From Gaetbulibacter_A aestuarii (GTDB lineage Bacteria > Bacteroidota > Bacteroidia > Flavobacteriales > Flavobacteriaceae), in the NCBI RefSeq assembly GCF_039537665.1, contig NZ_BAABAY010000001.1, positions 1,426,001 through 1,490,000 on the forward strand: 64,000 nt of DNA, given 5' to 3'. A model generated the notes under the pieces. It did no database searches. It worked only from the letters and a program-made list of their open reading frames with translations, and was not told the DNA's origin. The position numbers were made by a program, and so were the translations under genes. Positions within the stretch are counted from its first letter, which is position 1, and each line of letters opens with the position of its first letter. Below are positions 45,821 through 55,187 of the stretch, one piece after another.

Positions 45821-48178
45821 TTAAAATTTCACCATGAAACTTATATTGGGTGTAAAGCCTAAAGATTCATTTTCAACCTTATTGACATTATTATTATCAT
45901 CTAAAACATAATAGGTTTTAATAATGTTCTTATTGTTCAATAAATTCCATATGGAAGCTCCAAAATTTCCTTCTACTGTATCCGAAATTTGAAAACGATA
46001 ACGTGCTGAAAAATCAGTGCGGAGGTAATCTTTAAGGTTCGCACTATTCGGGCTGGAATATGCGATTTCATTATCATTAGGATCATCATTTGTCGCAGGT
46101 GGCGTATCAGGAATACCGCTATGCCAATTCAACCCTAAAGCTAATTTTAAATTATTATAAGTGTAGGTGCCTGCAAAGGTTAACGCATGGCGGATATCGA
46201 TATTATTAGGGAAAGATGCACCATTATTCAAGGAATCAAAAGTATAATTGTTATTACTATAGGTATAGGACACCCAGGTGCTAAAAACCGTTCCAAATTG
46301 CTTGTTCAAAAGGGCTTCAACACCGGTGATCGTGTAATCTCCGATGGCATTTATAAACTGATATTGGTTCTGAAAGCCCTGACTTCGCGTGGTAATTCCG
46401 GTTACTTTTTTAGCAAAGCCTTCTACACCCGCTAAAAAGCCGTTTTTATTAAAATGTATACCAGCTGATACCTGCTTACTTTTAATCACCGGTACCGGAT
46501 AAATGTTTTTTCCATTGATCGTAATGACTTCGGTATTATTATTAGCATTTACCCAACGCCTATTTTCAATACCAAGAAAATCATTTTGAAGATCGATGAT
46601 CTGAGACGCCGTTTGACTTTTAAGTTCGCCCTGGGCTTCAAAACGGAAATAATTCCAAAACCGCTGACTAAAAGTGACACGAGGTTCAACTAAAACCATG
46701 TCAAACTTCGGGATGTAATTAATTCGAGTTCCGGCGATCAATTTTGTTCGGGAATCATAGGAGGTATAGTCGTATTCACCAAACAAGGCATGCGTTCTAA
46801 CAACATCCTTAAGATAACTTCTGAATCTTGGATTGTTAACGTCCTCCAAATTACTGATGCCTACTTCCTTGAATTGGTAACCGGCATTAAATTTAAACAG
46901 ATCGTTGGCATTATAATTAAGATCAAACTTCAAGGATCCGTCATAAATTTCATTGGCTTGAATCAATCGCTGATTATTTAAAACATCATAATTTAGAGCA
47001 TCCAGATCGTAATTGGTAACGTACGCCTGTACTTTGGTGGATAAATTATCGGTCCAATCTCGAGTATAACTCAAGCCAATCGCACCATTGCGTTGTGTAA
47101 GTTTACTGTTTAATACTTCGTCCCGATTGTTAATGGTTGACTGCTCATCATAATTCAAATCATTAAAAACATTGAAGAAATGTATACGGATTTTGTCCTT
47201 TTCAGTAATATCCCATAAAAACTTAGCGGTAACATCATAGAAAAAGAAGGTTTCATTCTGTGAAATGGAATTACCGTTCTTTTGGGCATTCGTAAAATCA
47301 GAATCCTGAAAAATTCTTTTGGAATATTGTTCAAAAGGCGGTGTATTTAAAAAATCTGTAAGGGAGCGTCGGGAAGATACTTGAAGTTCGGTATGATCAG
47401 AAATTGGAATTTTAGCATAACCTACAGCATTGATGAGGTTAAAGCCTGCGCCACCGTGAAATTCACCATCAATATCATCAGGCAATTGCATATCAATAAT
47501 GCTGGAAATACCATCACCGTATTTTGCCGGTGTACCATTTTTATACATTTTGATCGAACTGGCTATAAACGGGTTAAACGCGGAAATAAGTCCGAAAAAA
47601 TGGCCAGATTGATACATTTTAATTCCGTCCCAAAGAATTAAATTCTGATCATGAGTACCACCGCGCACATTAATATTCGATACGGTTTCATCTGAGCTGA
47701 TTACTCCGGGAAGGGCTTGAATGGTTTGAAGAACATCAGGCTCGATCAATCCCGGTAAAATTCCAAATTTTTCAGGTTTTATTGTAATAGATCCACTGTT
47801 CAGCTTATTGATACCCGAAGTTAAATAATTGGTTACAGTAACTTCATTAAGACGTTGTGTCCTTACAAATGGCCGACGTTTTTTATTTTCTTTTTTAATG
47901 ACAATAAAACGATTGTCCAGAAATTGAAATTCTAAATGAGTCTCCAATGTTAAGAATTCCAGGGCTTCTTCTAAACCTAATTCAGGATCAGGAATCGTGG
48001 CAACTTTATTTTCAATGGTAGCATCAACAAAAGAAAAGCTAACACCAAAGGTTTTTTCAAGTTGTTTTAAAATAAGAGAAAGGGGTTGTTTTTCCATTCG
48101 AGTTTCCTGGGCGATCAGGCATCCGGAGCTCAAAAGAAAAATAAGAATAATACCAGGAAACCACCCTTTTCTAATCAC
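45821..48178 (-). CDS. TonB-dependent receptor with STN signalling domain
   Basis: A 785-residue outer-membrane receptor. After the signal peptide (to about residue 23), an STN-type (secretin/TonB N-terminal) domain lies at about 24-95 (KQPLSLILKQLEKTFGVSFSFVDA, TLETHLEFQFLDNRFIVIKK). This is the element that contacts FecR-type anti-sigma factors. A plug follows with NINVRGGTHDQNLILWDGI and NGTPAKYGDGISSIIDMQLP, then the barrel ending FMVKF. Its start overlaps the end of the FecR-like gene by 8 bases, and an ECF sigma gene lies further upstream. It therefore probably both imports a ligand and signals its presence. The ligand is unknown. Confidence 0.9.
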   Translation of the reverse strand: MIRKGWFPGIILIFLLSSGCLIAQETRMEKQPLSLILKQLEKTFGVSFSFVDATIENKVATIPDPELGLEEALEFLTLETHLEFQFLDNRFIVIKKENKKRRPFVRTQRLNEVTVTNYLTSGINKLNSGSITIKPEKFGILPGLIEPDVLQTIQALPGVISSDETVSNINVRGGTHDQNLILWDGIKMYQSGHFFGLISAFNPFIASSIKMYKNGTPAKYGDGISSIIDMQLPDDIDGEFHGGAGFNLINAVGYAKIPISDHTELQVSSRRSLTDFLNTPPFEQYSKRIFQDSDFTNAQKNGNSISQNETFFFYDVTAKFLWDITEKDKIRIHFFNVFNDLNYDEQSTINNRDEVLNSKLTQRNGAIGLSYTRDWTDNLSTKVQAYVTNYDLDALNYDVLNNQRLIQANEIYDGSLKFDLNYNANDLFKFNAGYQFKEVGISNLEDVNNPRFRSYLKDVVRTHALFGEYDYTSYDSRTKLIAGTRINYIPKFDMVLVEPRVTFSQRFWNYFRFEAQGELKSQTASQIIDLQNDFLGIENRRWVNANNNTEVITINGKNIYPVPVIKSKQVSAGIHFNKNGFLAGVEGFAKKVTGITTRSQGFQNQYQFINAIGDYTITGVEALLNKQFGTVFSTWVSYTYSNNNYTFDSLNNGASFPNNIDIRHALTFAGTYTYNNLKLALGLNWHSGIPDTPPATNDDPNDNEIAYSSPNSANLKDYLRTDFSARYRFQISDTVEGNFGASIWNLLNNKNIIKTYYVLDDNNNVNKVENESLGFTPNISFMVKF

Positions 48179-49073
48179 CTTTTATTGTAATCTTATCGTT
48201 TGATTTATTATAAGTTACGTTCAAAGGTAAGGTAATGGATTTTAAGGCTAAATTAATATCGTCGTGGGTAAAACTCCCTGTAAACAATTGCGTAGCGTCT
48301 ACATTTTCAAGTTTCACAGAAACAGCGTATTGACGCTCAAATTCTGCAATTACCCTACTATACGGCATACTTTCAAATGTACTCTCATGATTTATCCACG
48401 AAGGCTTTGAGCGTAATTCTTTTTCTTTAGCAATCATTTTCCCATCGATAATTAAAAATCGGTCACCGGGTTTTAATTTTGTTTCTAGGGTATCGTAAGT
48501 TACGCCCACTAAGCCTTCGTAGCAAATAACCTCAAAGTAATTGTTACGTTGTTTTACATTGAATTGTGTTCCGTAAACGGTTACCGTACCGTTACTGGTA
48601 ATAACCTTAAAAGTGGATCCTTTAGATACTTTAAAAAAGGCTTCACCTTGTAATTTAACATCACGTTCTTTTTTCCAGTGACTTTTATTGAAAGCTAAAA
48701 CAGAGCCGGCATTAAGTTCCACACTGGAATTATCGGGTAGTTCAATGGAAGTTCTCTGCGCCATGGCCGTGGTAACCGTGGTATCGAGGGTTGTTGTATA
48801 ATAATAAAGACCAAAGCATAGGGCTAAAATAGCCGCAACTCGGAAAAACGGATTGACCCAGGACGATTTTGATCTTTGAGCTTTTTTATTTTGTAGTGCT
48901 TTATTTAAAGCATCATATTCTTCAGATGTATTGTAGGTTTCAGCTTTAAAACCTTGTAGGTTTTGCTGTAACTTCATCAAATCATCATAGTCATCAAGCG
49001 CTTTAAAAGCGTTGAGCTCTTGATCATTCAGGTCGTTATTCAACCATTTTAATATGAGTGTTTCTCTATCCAT
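48171..49073 (-). CDS. FecR-family anti-sigma factor
   Basis: A 300-residue inner-membrane regulator. The cytoplasmic N-terminal part (1-75) would bind the sigma factor, and one transmembrane helix is at about 76-92 (FFRVAAILALCFGLYYY). The periplasmic FecR domain has MAQRTSIELPDNSSVELNAGSVLAFNKSHW and VKLQGEAFFKV. A DUF4974-like C-terminal domain follows (YAVSVKLENVDATQLFTGSF), which in this family interacts with the receptor STN domain. It is encoded between the sigma factor and the TonB receptor, overlapping the latter by 8 bases. Confidence 0.92.
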   Translation of the reverse strand: MDRETLILKWLNNDLNDQELNAFKALDDYDDLMKLQQNLQGFKAETYNTSEEYDALNKALQNKKAQRSKSSWVNPFFRVAAILALCFGLYYYTTTLDTTVTTAMAQRTSIELPDNSSVELNAGSVLAFNKSHWKKERDVKLQGEAFFKVSKGSTFKVITSNGTVTVYGTQFNVKQRNNYFEVICYEGLVGVTYDTLETKLKPGDRFLIIDGKMIAKEKELRSKPSWINHESTFESMPYSRVIAEFERQYAVSVKLENVDATQLFTGSFTHDDINLALKSITLPLNVTYNKSNDKITIKGD

Positions 49074-49142
49074 GATATTCTAATACAACTATATAACAAT
49101 TAACTTTTCATTTTTCCTACCTCGTGGTAAAAAAATATGGAA

Positions 49143-49658
49143 CTATAATTCTTTAATGTCTTTACGGAGTTTTTCCAGGGCACCGTAAATGCGTTTTTCT
49201 ACAGCCTTTGTTGAAATATCCAAGATCTCAGCTATTTCTTTAAAGCGTTTGCCTTCCACGCGATTCATCAAAAAGGCAACACGTTGGGCTTCGGTTAAGT
49301 TCGAAAGTGCTTTTTGGAGTTTTTCATGATATTCCTGCTCCTGCATCAAAAATTCAGGGTTCTCATGTGTATAGTTTTTCGGTTTTTCTTGCTGATGTTT
49401 TAAAACGACCTTTTGATGTGCTACTTCATTCAGCATTAAATTATTCGCGGTAGTAAACAAAAAACTCCTGGCTTTTTCAGGGGGAACTTTCGAGCAATTT
49501 TGCCAAAGTTTTATAAAGGCTTCCTGAACTTTATCTCTGGGGTTTAACAAGGAACCAAACTTATAATACAGGAATTGAAATAAATTTTCGGAATGTTTAT
49601 TAAAAATGGAAGAAAAGAGCTGCTCTTCACAAACATTGTCATATAGTTTTTTTTCCAT
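49143..49658 (-). CDS. ECF RNA polymerase sigma factor
   Basis: A 171-residue sigma-70 family factor of the extracytoplasmic-function class. Region 2 spans about 10-75 (FSSIFNKHSENLFQFLYYKFG and QEAFIKLWQN). Region 4 with the helix-turn-helix is at about 112-165 (LSNLTEAQRVAFLMNRVEGKRFKEIAEILDISTKAVEKRI). Region 3 is missing, as expected. It is the first gene of the sigma / FecR / TonB-receptor set, with 69 bases to the FecR-like gene. It likely drives its own operon when the receptor binds ligand. Confidence 0.93.
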   Translation of the reverse strand: MEKKLYDNVCEEQLFSSIFNKHSENLFQFLYYKFGSLLNPRDKVQEAFIKLWQNCSKVPPEKARSFLFTTANNLMLNEVAHQKVVLKHQQEKPKNYTHENPEFLMQEQEYHEKLQKALSNLTEAQRVAFLMNRVEGKRFKEIAEILDISTKAVEKRIYGALEKLRKDIKEL

Positions 49659-49770
49659 TTATCGTGTGGTTCTGTGTACTAAAATAAAAAAAAAGCAGGT
49701 ACGGGGTAGGAATTTTTAAAGTTTAGCTGTTTCATTAACAAAACGCTATGTTTAACAAATCCAAAAAACC

Positions 49771-51537
49771 ATGAGAACACATTTGAAACGCTTATTTTTT
49801 GTTCCTTTTTTTGCCCTATTTATTTTGACCTCGTGTCAGAATGATGTCACTGACATTACGCCTCCAAACGCCTCTGAAGCTTTGTTGGCAGAATCGCAGT
49901 TAACTGAAGATATTAACGCCACCGCGATCATGGATGGCTCGTACGATAATATTATCGATCATGCAAGTTGTCTTTCTGTAGAGTTACCAATTACGGTGAT
50001 CGTTCATGGGTTGGAAATCCACATTGATTCCCCGGAAGATTTTAAAGTTATCGAACGCATCTTTAAAGAATTCGATAACGATGAAGATGTTCTGGATATC
50101 GTTTTCCCTATTACCATAATAAAAGCAAATCACGACGAAGTGGTGATTGAAAATATGGAAGCACTACGAGCGTTAGCTCAGGAGTGTAATGGTGAAAATG
50201 AACCTGATGAAGATATCGAATGTATCGATTTTGTATATCCCTTGACATTTTCTATTTACAATGCCGATTTTCAGGTTATTGAAACGGTAAATATTGAGAA
50301 TGATACACAGTTATATCGCTTTATTCAACGTGTTAAAAAATCAGAAGTTTTTGCAAGTTTGAATTTTCCGGTAACGATGAAACTCGCCGATGGTACAGAG
50401 ATCGTTGTAAATAGTAATGCCCAATTACAACAAACCATTGAGGATGCAAAAAATGCCTGTGATGAAGATGATGATAATGATTACGGTGATGACGATTTCA
50501 CATTAGAACGATTAAATACCGTTTTAACATCTTGCCCCTGGGTGGTATATGAATTTGAAAGAAATCAAGACGACTTAATCGAGGTTTATCATGAATATGC
50601 CATCGTTTTCAAAGAAGATGGTGTTGTAAAAGTTAAAGCCAGAAACGGCGATATGTATACCGGAACCTGGACTTCTGAAGTTACCGATACAGGCGCTTTG
50701 ATTAGTCTGCAATTTGATATGCTTACAGATTTTAACCTGCAATGGCATGTTTATGATCTGGATGACGGACGCATTAAACTCTTCCAGGAAGGCGGAAACC
50801 GCATTATATTGAAGAAAAACTGCGATATCATCTTTGATATCACAAAAGAGCGAATTGAAAATTATTTACAGGAATGCTTGTGGCGTGTTGCGCGCTTAGA
50901 AGTTGATGGTACCGATAATGAAGCTGATTATATTGGAACGCCATTGAAATTCTTTGCAGACAATATAGTTAAGATTCGTGTGAACGGTGAGTTCGTGCAA
51001 GGGACGTATCAAGTTGTACCTGCCAACAATGGTTTTGTTTTACAGATCACACTCGATGGTCGTCCAAACCTACAATTAGAATGGTTTGTAACGGTACTTG
51101 AAGCCGATCGTATTAAATTAGAAGCTCTTGGTCAAACCAACAGCGAAATGGTATTGAGACGTTTTTGTCCTATGGACGATGCTGATATAAACTATATTAA
51201 CGATGTCCTTATTTCCAGTACCTGGGAAGTAGCTAAATACTATATCGTTGATGGTGAGGTGAACAATACAGAAAATTACCTGGGCTATAATATTGAATTT
51301 TTGGAAAGTGGCTACATTAAAGTTACTGATCCTAATAATGGATTAATCGACGGATCTTGGTTGGCTTACAGAAATGAAGGCCTGTACCTGGGCATGAATT
51401 ACGGCATAGAACCCCCTTTTCAAGTGCTCAACCACCGCTGGAAGATTGCTCAGGTTTCCGAGACCCGAATCGAATTACACGATCTAGATACTAACGGAAA
51501 CGTGGAACGTATTTTAGTCCTTGAAATAAAAGTATAA
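49771..51537 (+). CDS. Repeat-built lipoprotein of unknown function
   Basis: A 588-residue lipoprotein (lipobox LTSC, Cys22) of no family I recognise. It shows two kinds of internal repeat. Type A occurs twice (about 67-139 and 151-230); each starts and ends near a Cys and holds two strands with P-[IV/L]-T (LPIT, FPIT, YPLT, FPVT). Type B occurs three times (about 243-351, 357-466, 470-588). Each B unit begins with a helix leading into a W-x-V strand (CPWVVYEF, CLWRVARL, STWEVAKY), followed by a GTW/GTY/GSW turn, which resembles lipocalin-like lipoprotein domains. An acidic linker (DEDDDNDYGDDD) joins A to B. It is divergent from the sigma/FecR/receptor operon by 112 bases. A -7-like TATGTTTA lies at 49747-49754. 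A terminator follows. Function is unknown. Confidence 0.75.
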   Translation: MRTHLKRLFFVPFFALFILTSCQNDVTDITPPNASEALLAESQLTEDINATAIMDGSYDNIIDHASCLSVELPITVIVHGLEIHIDSPEDFKVIERIFKEFDNDEDVLDIVFPITIIKANHDEVVIENMEALRALAQECNGENEPDEDIECIDFVYPLTFSIYNADFQVIETVNIENDTQLYRFIQRVKKSEVFASLNFPVTMKLADGTEIVVNSNAQLQQTIEDAKNACDEDDDNDYGDDDFTLERLNTVLTSCPWVVYEFERNQDDLIEVYHEYAIVFKEDGVVKVKARNGDMYTGTWTSEVTDTGALISLQFDMLTDFNLQWHVYDLDDGRIKLFQEGGNRIILKKNCDIIFDITKERIENYLQECLWRVARLEVDGTDNEADYIGTPLKFFADNIVKIRVNGEFVQGTYQVVPANNGFVLQITLDGRPNLQLEWFVTVLEADRIKLEALGQTNSEMVLRRFCPMDDADINYINDVLISSTWEVAKYYIVDGEVNNTENYLGYNIEFLESGYIKVTDPNNGLIDGSWLAYRNEGLYLGMNYGIEPPFQVLNHRWKIAQVSETRIELHDLDTNGNVERILVLEIKV

Positions 51538-51552
51538 AGATTGTTTTTGGTG

Positions 51553-51608
51553 AAAAGGAAACGTTCATATTTAAGTAGGTTAGGTTAATTACTAAGTAGT
51601 TTCCTTTT
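51553..51608. repeat. 10-base perfect inverted repeat flanking a 36-base core
   Basis: AAAAGGAAAC at 51553-51562 and its exact complement GTTTCCTTTT at 51599-51608. It sits between the lipoprotein stop and the terminator. It could form a large outer stem in the 3' untranslated region. No function is claimed. Confidence 0.45.
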
Positions 51609-51609
51609 T

Positions 51610-51644
51610 AAAGGCTGTCATGTGCATATGGCAGCCTTTTTTTT
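51610..51644 (+). terminator. Terminator after the repeat lipoprotein gene
   Basis: AAAGGCTGTCAT pairs with ATGGCAGCCTTT (one G-T wobble) over a 6-base loop, then a run of eight Ts including the stem end. It lies 73 bases past the stop codon. Confidence 0.85.
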
Positions 51645-51688
51645 ATGCACTTTGCCGGGTCAGTCTTTATAAATAACTTTCAAATCCT

Positions 51689-51696
51689 TAACTTTG
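51689..51696 (+). promoter_or_regulatory. -7 box before ffh
   Basis: TAACTTTG matches TAnnTTTG exactly and is followed by CACTTC, 26 bases before the ffh start. No TTG at standard spacing was seen. Confidence 0.5.
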
Positions 51697-51721
51697 CACT
51701 TCTTAAAATTCAGAGCGTAAT

Positions 51722-53050
51722 ATGTTTAATAATTTAAGCGAAAAATTAGATAGTGCCTTACACTTACTGAAAGGGCATGGAAGTATCACGGAGGTTAATG
51801 TAGCAGAGACTTTAAAAGAGGTACGACGTGCCTTACTGGATGCCGATGTGAACTTTAAAACAGCCAAGGAGTTTACCAATACTGTTAAGGAAAAAGCGTT
51901 GGGGCAAAACGTATTAACGACCCTGCAACCCGGACAGCTGATGGTAAAGATCGTTAAAGACGAACTTACCGAACTTATGGGTGGTGATGCCGAGGGCATT
52001 GACCTTTCAGGAAATCCTAGTGTCATTTTGATGTCGGGTTTACAAGGTTCAGGTAAAACAACCTTTTCCGGTAAACTGGCCAATTATCTTAAAAATAAAA
52101 AAACCAAAAAGCCTCTATTGGTTGCCTGTGATGTGTATCGTCCGGCGGCGATCGATCAGTTACATGTTGTTGGTGATCAGATCCATGTAGAGGTGTTTAG
52201 TGATAAAGGAAATCAAGATCCCGTTGCGATCGCCAAAGCGGGTATTGCTCATGCCAAGGCTAATGGTCATAATGTGGTAATCATTGATACCGCTGGTCGT
52301 TTAGCTGTGGATGAGACCATGATGAATGAGATCTCGAATATCCATAAAGCGATCAAACCACAGGAAACATTATTTGTGGTAGATGCCATGACCGGTCAGG
52401 ATGCTGTAAATACTGCTAAAGCTTTTAACGATATCTTGAATTTTGATGGTGTTATTCTTACCAAATTAGATGGTGATACACGAGGTGGTGCGGCACTTTC
52501 CATTAAATCTGTGGTTAATAAACCGATCAAATTTATCGGTACCGGAGAAAAAATGGAAGCTATAGATGTGTTCTACCCATCACGTATGGCGGATCGAATT
52601 CTAGGTATGGGTGATGTGGTTTCCCTAGTGGAACGTGCCCAGGAACAATACGACGAAGCTGAAGCCAGGAAACTTCAGAAGAAGATCGCTAAAAATCAGT
52701 TCGGTTTTGATGATTTCCTGAATCAGATTCAGCAGATCAAAAAAATGGGGAATATGAAAGACCTGATGGGAATGATTCCCGGAGTCGGAAAAATGATGAA
52801 GAATGTGGATATTGATGATGATGCCTTCAAAGGGATCGAAGCTATTATACATTCCATGACACCAAAAGAACGTGCTAATCCCGGTATTTTTGATGCCAGT
52901 AGAAAAAAACGTATCGCCAAAGGTTCCGGAACCTCCGTACAACAAGTTAATCAATTATTGAAGCAATTCAATCAAATGAGTAAAATGATGAAGATGATGC
53001 AAGGTGGTGGCGGTAAAAAGATGATGCAAATGATGCAGAACATGCGCTAA
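51722..53050 (+). CDS. ffh: Signal recognition particle protein Ffh
   Basis: Ffh, 442 residues, binds signal sequences as they leave the ribosome and delivers the complex to FtsY at the membrane. The N domain is at 1-90. The G domain has GLQGSGKTT (106-114), VDAMTGQDAV, DTAGRLAVD and TKLDGDTRGGAAL. The M domain ends in a methionine-rich tail (MSKMMKMMQGGGGKKMMQMM), which holds the signal-peptide groove and the 4.5S RNA site. It is 38 bases before folD and the two may be co-transcribed. Confidence 0.97.
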   Translation: MFNNLSEKLDSALHLLKGHGSITEVNVAETLKEVRRALLDADVNFKTAKEFTNTVKEKALGQNVLTTLQPGQLMVKIVKDELTELMGGDAEGIDLSGNPSVILMSGLQGSGKTTFSGKLANYLKNKKTKKPLLVACDVYRPAAIDQLHVVGDQIHVEVFSDKGNQDPVAIAKAGIAHAKANGHNVVIIDTAGRLAVDETMMNEISNIHKAIKPQETLFVVDAMTGQDAVNTAKAFNDILNFDGVILTKLDGDTRGGAALSIKSVVNKPIKFIGTGEKMEAIDVFYPSRMADRILGMGDVVSLVERAQEQYDEAEARKLQKKIAKNQFGFDDFLNQIQQIKKMGNMKDLMGMIPGVGKMMKNVDIDDDAFKGIEAIIHSMTPKERANPGIFDASRKKRIAKGSGTSVQQVNQLLKQFNQMSKMMKMMQGGGGKKMMQMMQNMR

Positions 53051-53088
53051 GCCTTCATTTTAAAAAATTCTAAATGATCCAACATAAC

Positions 53089-53964
53089 ATGACAATTTTA
53101 GACGGAAACAAGACCAGCAAGGATATTAAAAATGAAATTGCCGCCCAGGTAGAGCGAATGAAGGCGAAAGGTGAAAAAGTGCCGCATTTGGCAGCGGTTC
53201 TTGTAGGTACTGATGGGGCGAGTATGACGTATGTAAATTCCAAGGTCAAAGATTGTGAAATGGTTGGTTTCAAATCGACTTTAATTGATCTTCCGGAAGA
53301 AACTTCGGAGGAAAAATTATTGCAGATCGTTCATGATCTAAACACGGATGACGATGTTGATGGATTCATCGTGCAGTTGCCCTTACCAAAACATATCGAC
53401 GAACAAAAAGTTTTAATGGCCATTAACCCGGATAAGGATGTGGATGGTTTTCACCCTACCAATGTTGGGAAAATGACCCTTGGCTTGCCAACCTTCATTT
53501 CAGCAACGCCCTTTGGTATTATGGAATTACTGGAGCGTTATGAGATTGAAACTTCCGGAAAACACGTGGTCGTTATGGGGAGAAGTCATATCGTTGGACG
53601 TCCTATGAGTATTTTGCTGAGCCAGAAGCGCAAAGCCGGTAATGCTACCGTTACAGTGGTTCACTCCAGAACTACTAATTTAAAGGAGATCACCAAACAA
53701 GCGGATATTATTGTAGCTGCCATTGGAATTTCAGAATTCCTTACTGCAGATATGGTAAAAGATGGAGTTGTGGTTATTGATGTTGGTATAACACGCGTTC
53801 CTGATGATACTAAAAAACGCGGTTACCGTTTAGCCGGAGATGTCGATTTTGAGAGCGTAAGCAAAAAAGCAAGTTATATCACACCCGTTCCCGGAGGTGT
53901 AGGCCCTATGACACGGGCTATGCTATTAAAGAATACGCTGCTCGCCAGAGAACGTCATTCCTAG
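53089..53964 (+). CDS. folD: Bifunctional methylenetetrahydrofolate dehydrogenase / cyclohydrolase FolD
   Basis: FolD, 291 residues from the ATG at 53089 ([17 protein letters not shown]); an ATG 15 bases earlier adds five residues that are not usual. It oxidises 5,10-methylene-THF with NADP and hydrolyses the product to 10-formyl-THF. Tyr48 and the catalytic Lys52 are in [10 protein letters not shown]. The other signatures are [12 protein letters not shown], the nucleotide-binding [22 protein letters not shown] and [16 protein letters not shown]. It follows ffh and converges on the VOC gene. Confidence 0.96.
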   Translation: MTILDGNKTSKDIKNEIAAQVERMKAKGEKVPHLAAVLVGTDGASMTYVNSKVKDCEMVGFKSTLIDLPEETSEEKLLQIVHDLNTDDDVDGFIVQLPLPKHIDEQKVLMAINPDKDVDGFHPTNVGKMTLGLPTFISATPFGIMELLERYEIETSGKHVVVMGRSHIVGRPMSILLSQKRKAGNATVTVVHSRTTNLKEITKQADIIVAAIGISEFLTADMVKDGVVVIDVGITRVPDDTKKRGYRLAGDVDFESVSKKASYITPVPGGVGPMTRAMLLKNTLLARERHS

Positions 53965-53973
53965 TAAATCATC

Positions 53974-54402
53974 TTACTTAGCGAAAATCATACTCATATC
54001 CTTAAACGCTTTAAATTCCAGAGCGTTTCCTGAAGGGTCATAAAAGAACATGGTAGCTTGTTCTCCCGGTTTTCCCTTAAATCGGATATAAGGAGCAATC
54101 ACAAATTCAATATTTTTCGATTTTAAGTCTTCCGCGAAGGTGTGAAAAACATCCCAGTCTAAAATTACACCGAAATGCGGTACCGGAACATCATGTCCGT
54201 CAACTGGATTTGTGTGAAGCGTTGAATCATTAGCCTTTGGTTTATAATGGATCACCATCTGGTGACCGAAAAAATTGAAATCCACCCAATGGTCATCACT
54301 GCGACCTTCTTCACAACCAAGTACATCGCGATAAAAAGTTCTGCATGCTGCTAAATCATGAACAGGTATAGCTAAATGAAAGGGGGAAAGCGTGGTTTTC
54401 AT
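53974..54402 (-). CDS. VOC (glyoxalase/bleomycin-resistance fold) family protein
   Basis: A 142-residue vicinal-oxygen-chelate protein. The motif [23 protein letters not shown] begins the first beta-alpha-beta unit, and [15 protein letters not shown] ends the second. His9, His76 and Glu129 are well placed as metal ligands. The family includes dioxygenases, glyoxalases and resistance proteins, so the substrate is not predictable. It is the last gene of a minus-strand run, 4 bases after rluF. Confidence 0.82.
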   Translation of the reverse strand: MKTTLSPFHLAIPVHDLAACRTFYRDVLGCEEGRSDDHWVDFNFFGHQMVIHYKPKANDSTLHTNPVDGHDVPVPHFGVILDWDVFHTFAEDLKSKNIEFVIAPYIRFKGKPGEQATMFFYDPSGNALEFKAFKDMSMIFAK

Positions 54403-54406
54403 AGCG

Positions 54407-55162
54407 TTATTTTTTAGGTTTTTTTGGAATATGTGTTTTTGATGAATCGCTGATCAGATTTTGTAATTCTTGAAGTTCTGTTTTTGTGAGCTCACGATAT
54501 TTCCCAACAGGAACATCCAGGGTCACATTCATAATGCGCACACGCTTCAGACTTTGTACTTCATAATTCAAATAGGAACACATGCGTCGTATTTGACGAT
54601 TCAATCCCTGGGTGAGTACGATCTTAAAAGTAAAGCTGTCTAATTTTTCAACCTTACATTTTTTCGTTTTTTGCTTTAAATCTTCCAGGTAAATACCACC
54701 ACGCATTCTCATAATAAACGTTTGAGATATTGGTTTATCTACAGTAACAATATATTCTTTTTCGTGATTATTGCTGGCTCTTAGAATTTTATTTACAATA
54801 TCGCCATCATCCGTCAGAAAGATCAAGCCTTCACTCATTTTATCCAATCGCCCCACAGGGAAGATTCGTTTTGGATAGTTGATGTAATCGATGATATTAT
54901 CTTTTTCAACACGCGTGTCGGTAGTGCATACAATACCAACCGGCTTGTTAAATGCAAGATAAACAAAGGCGTCCGTAGTGTTTTTAATAATTTCACCATC
55001 AACGGCCACAACATCACCAACGGCGATCTTTGTTCCCATTTCAGGAACAACGCCGTTAATGGTCACCCGGCCTTCTTCGATGAGCTTATCCGCTTTGCGG
55101 CGAGAGCAATAGCCCGCTTCACTCAAAAATTTATTTATTCGTGTTAGTTCTTGATCACCCAT
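54407..55162 (-). CDS. rluF: 23S rRNA pseudouridine synthase RluF
   Basis: A 251-residue pseudouridine synthase. The S4 RNA-binding domain is at about 5-60 ([31 protein letters not shown]). The catalytic Asp107 lies in [19 protein letters not shown]. The patterns [18 protein letters not shown] and [29 protein letters not shown] match RluF more than RluB. RluF modifies U2604 of 23S rRNA in E. coli. A C-terminal basic tail is present. It lies 25 bases after the hydrolase gene. Confidence 0.9.
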   Translation of the reverse strand: MGDQELTRINKFLSEAGYCSRRKADKLIEEGRVTINGVVPEMGTKIAVGDVVAVDGEIIKNTTDAFVYLAFNKPVGIVCTTDTRVEKDNIIDYINYPKRIFPVGRLDKMSEGLIFLTDDGDIVNKILRASNNHEKEYIVTVDKPISQTFIMRMRGGIYLEDLKQKTKKCKVEKLDSFTFKIVLTQGLNRQIRRMCSYLNYEVQSLKRVRIMNVTLDVPVGKYRELTKTELQELQNLISDSSKTHIPKKPKK

Positions 55163-55187
55163 AAGTATTCACAAAAGTACAACAAAC

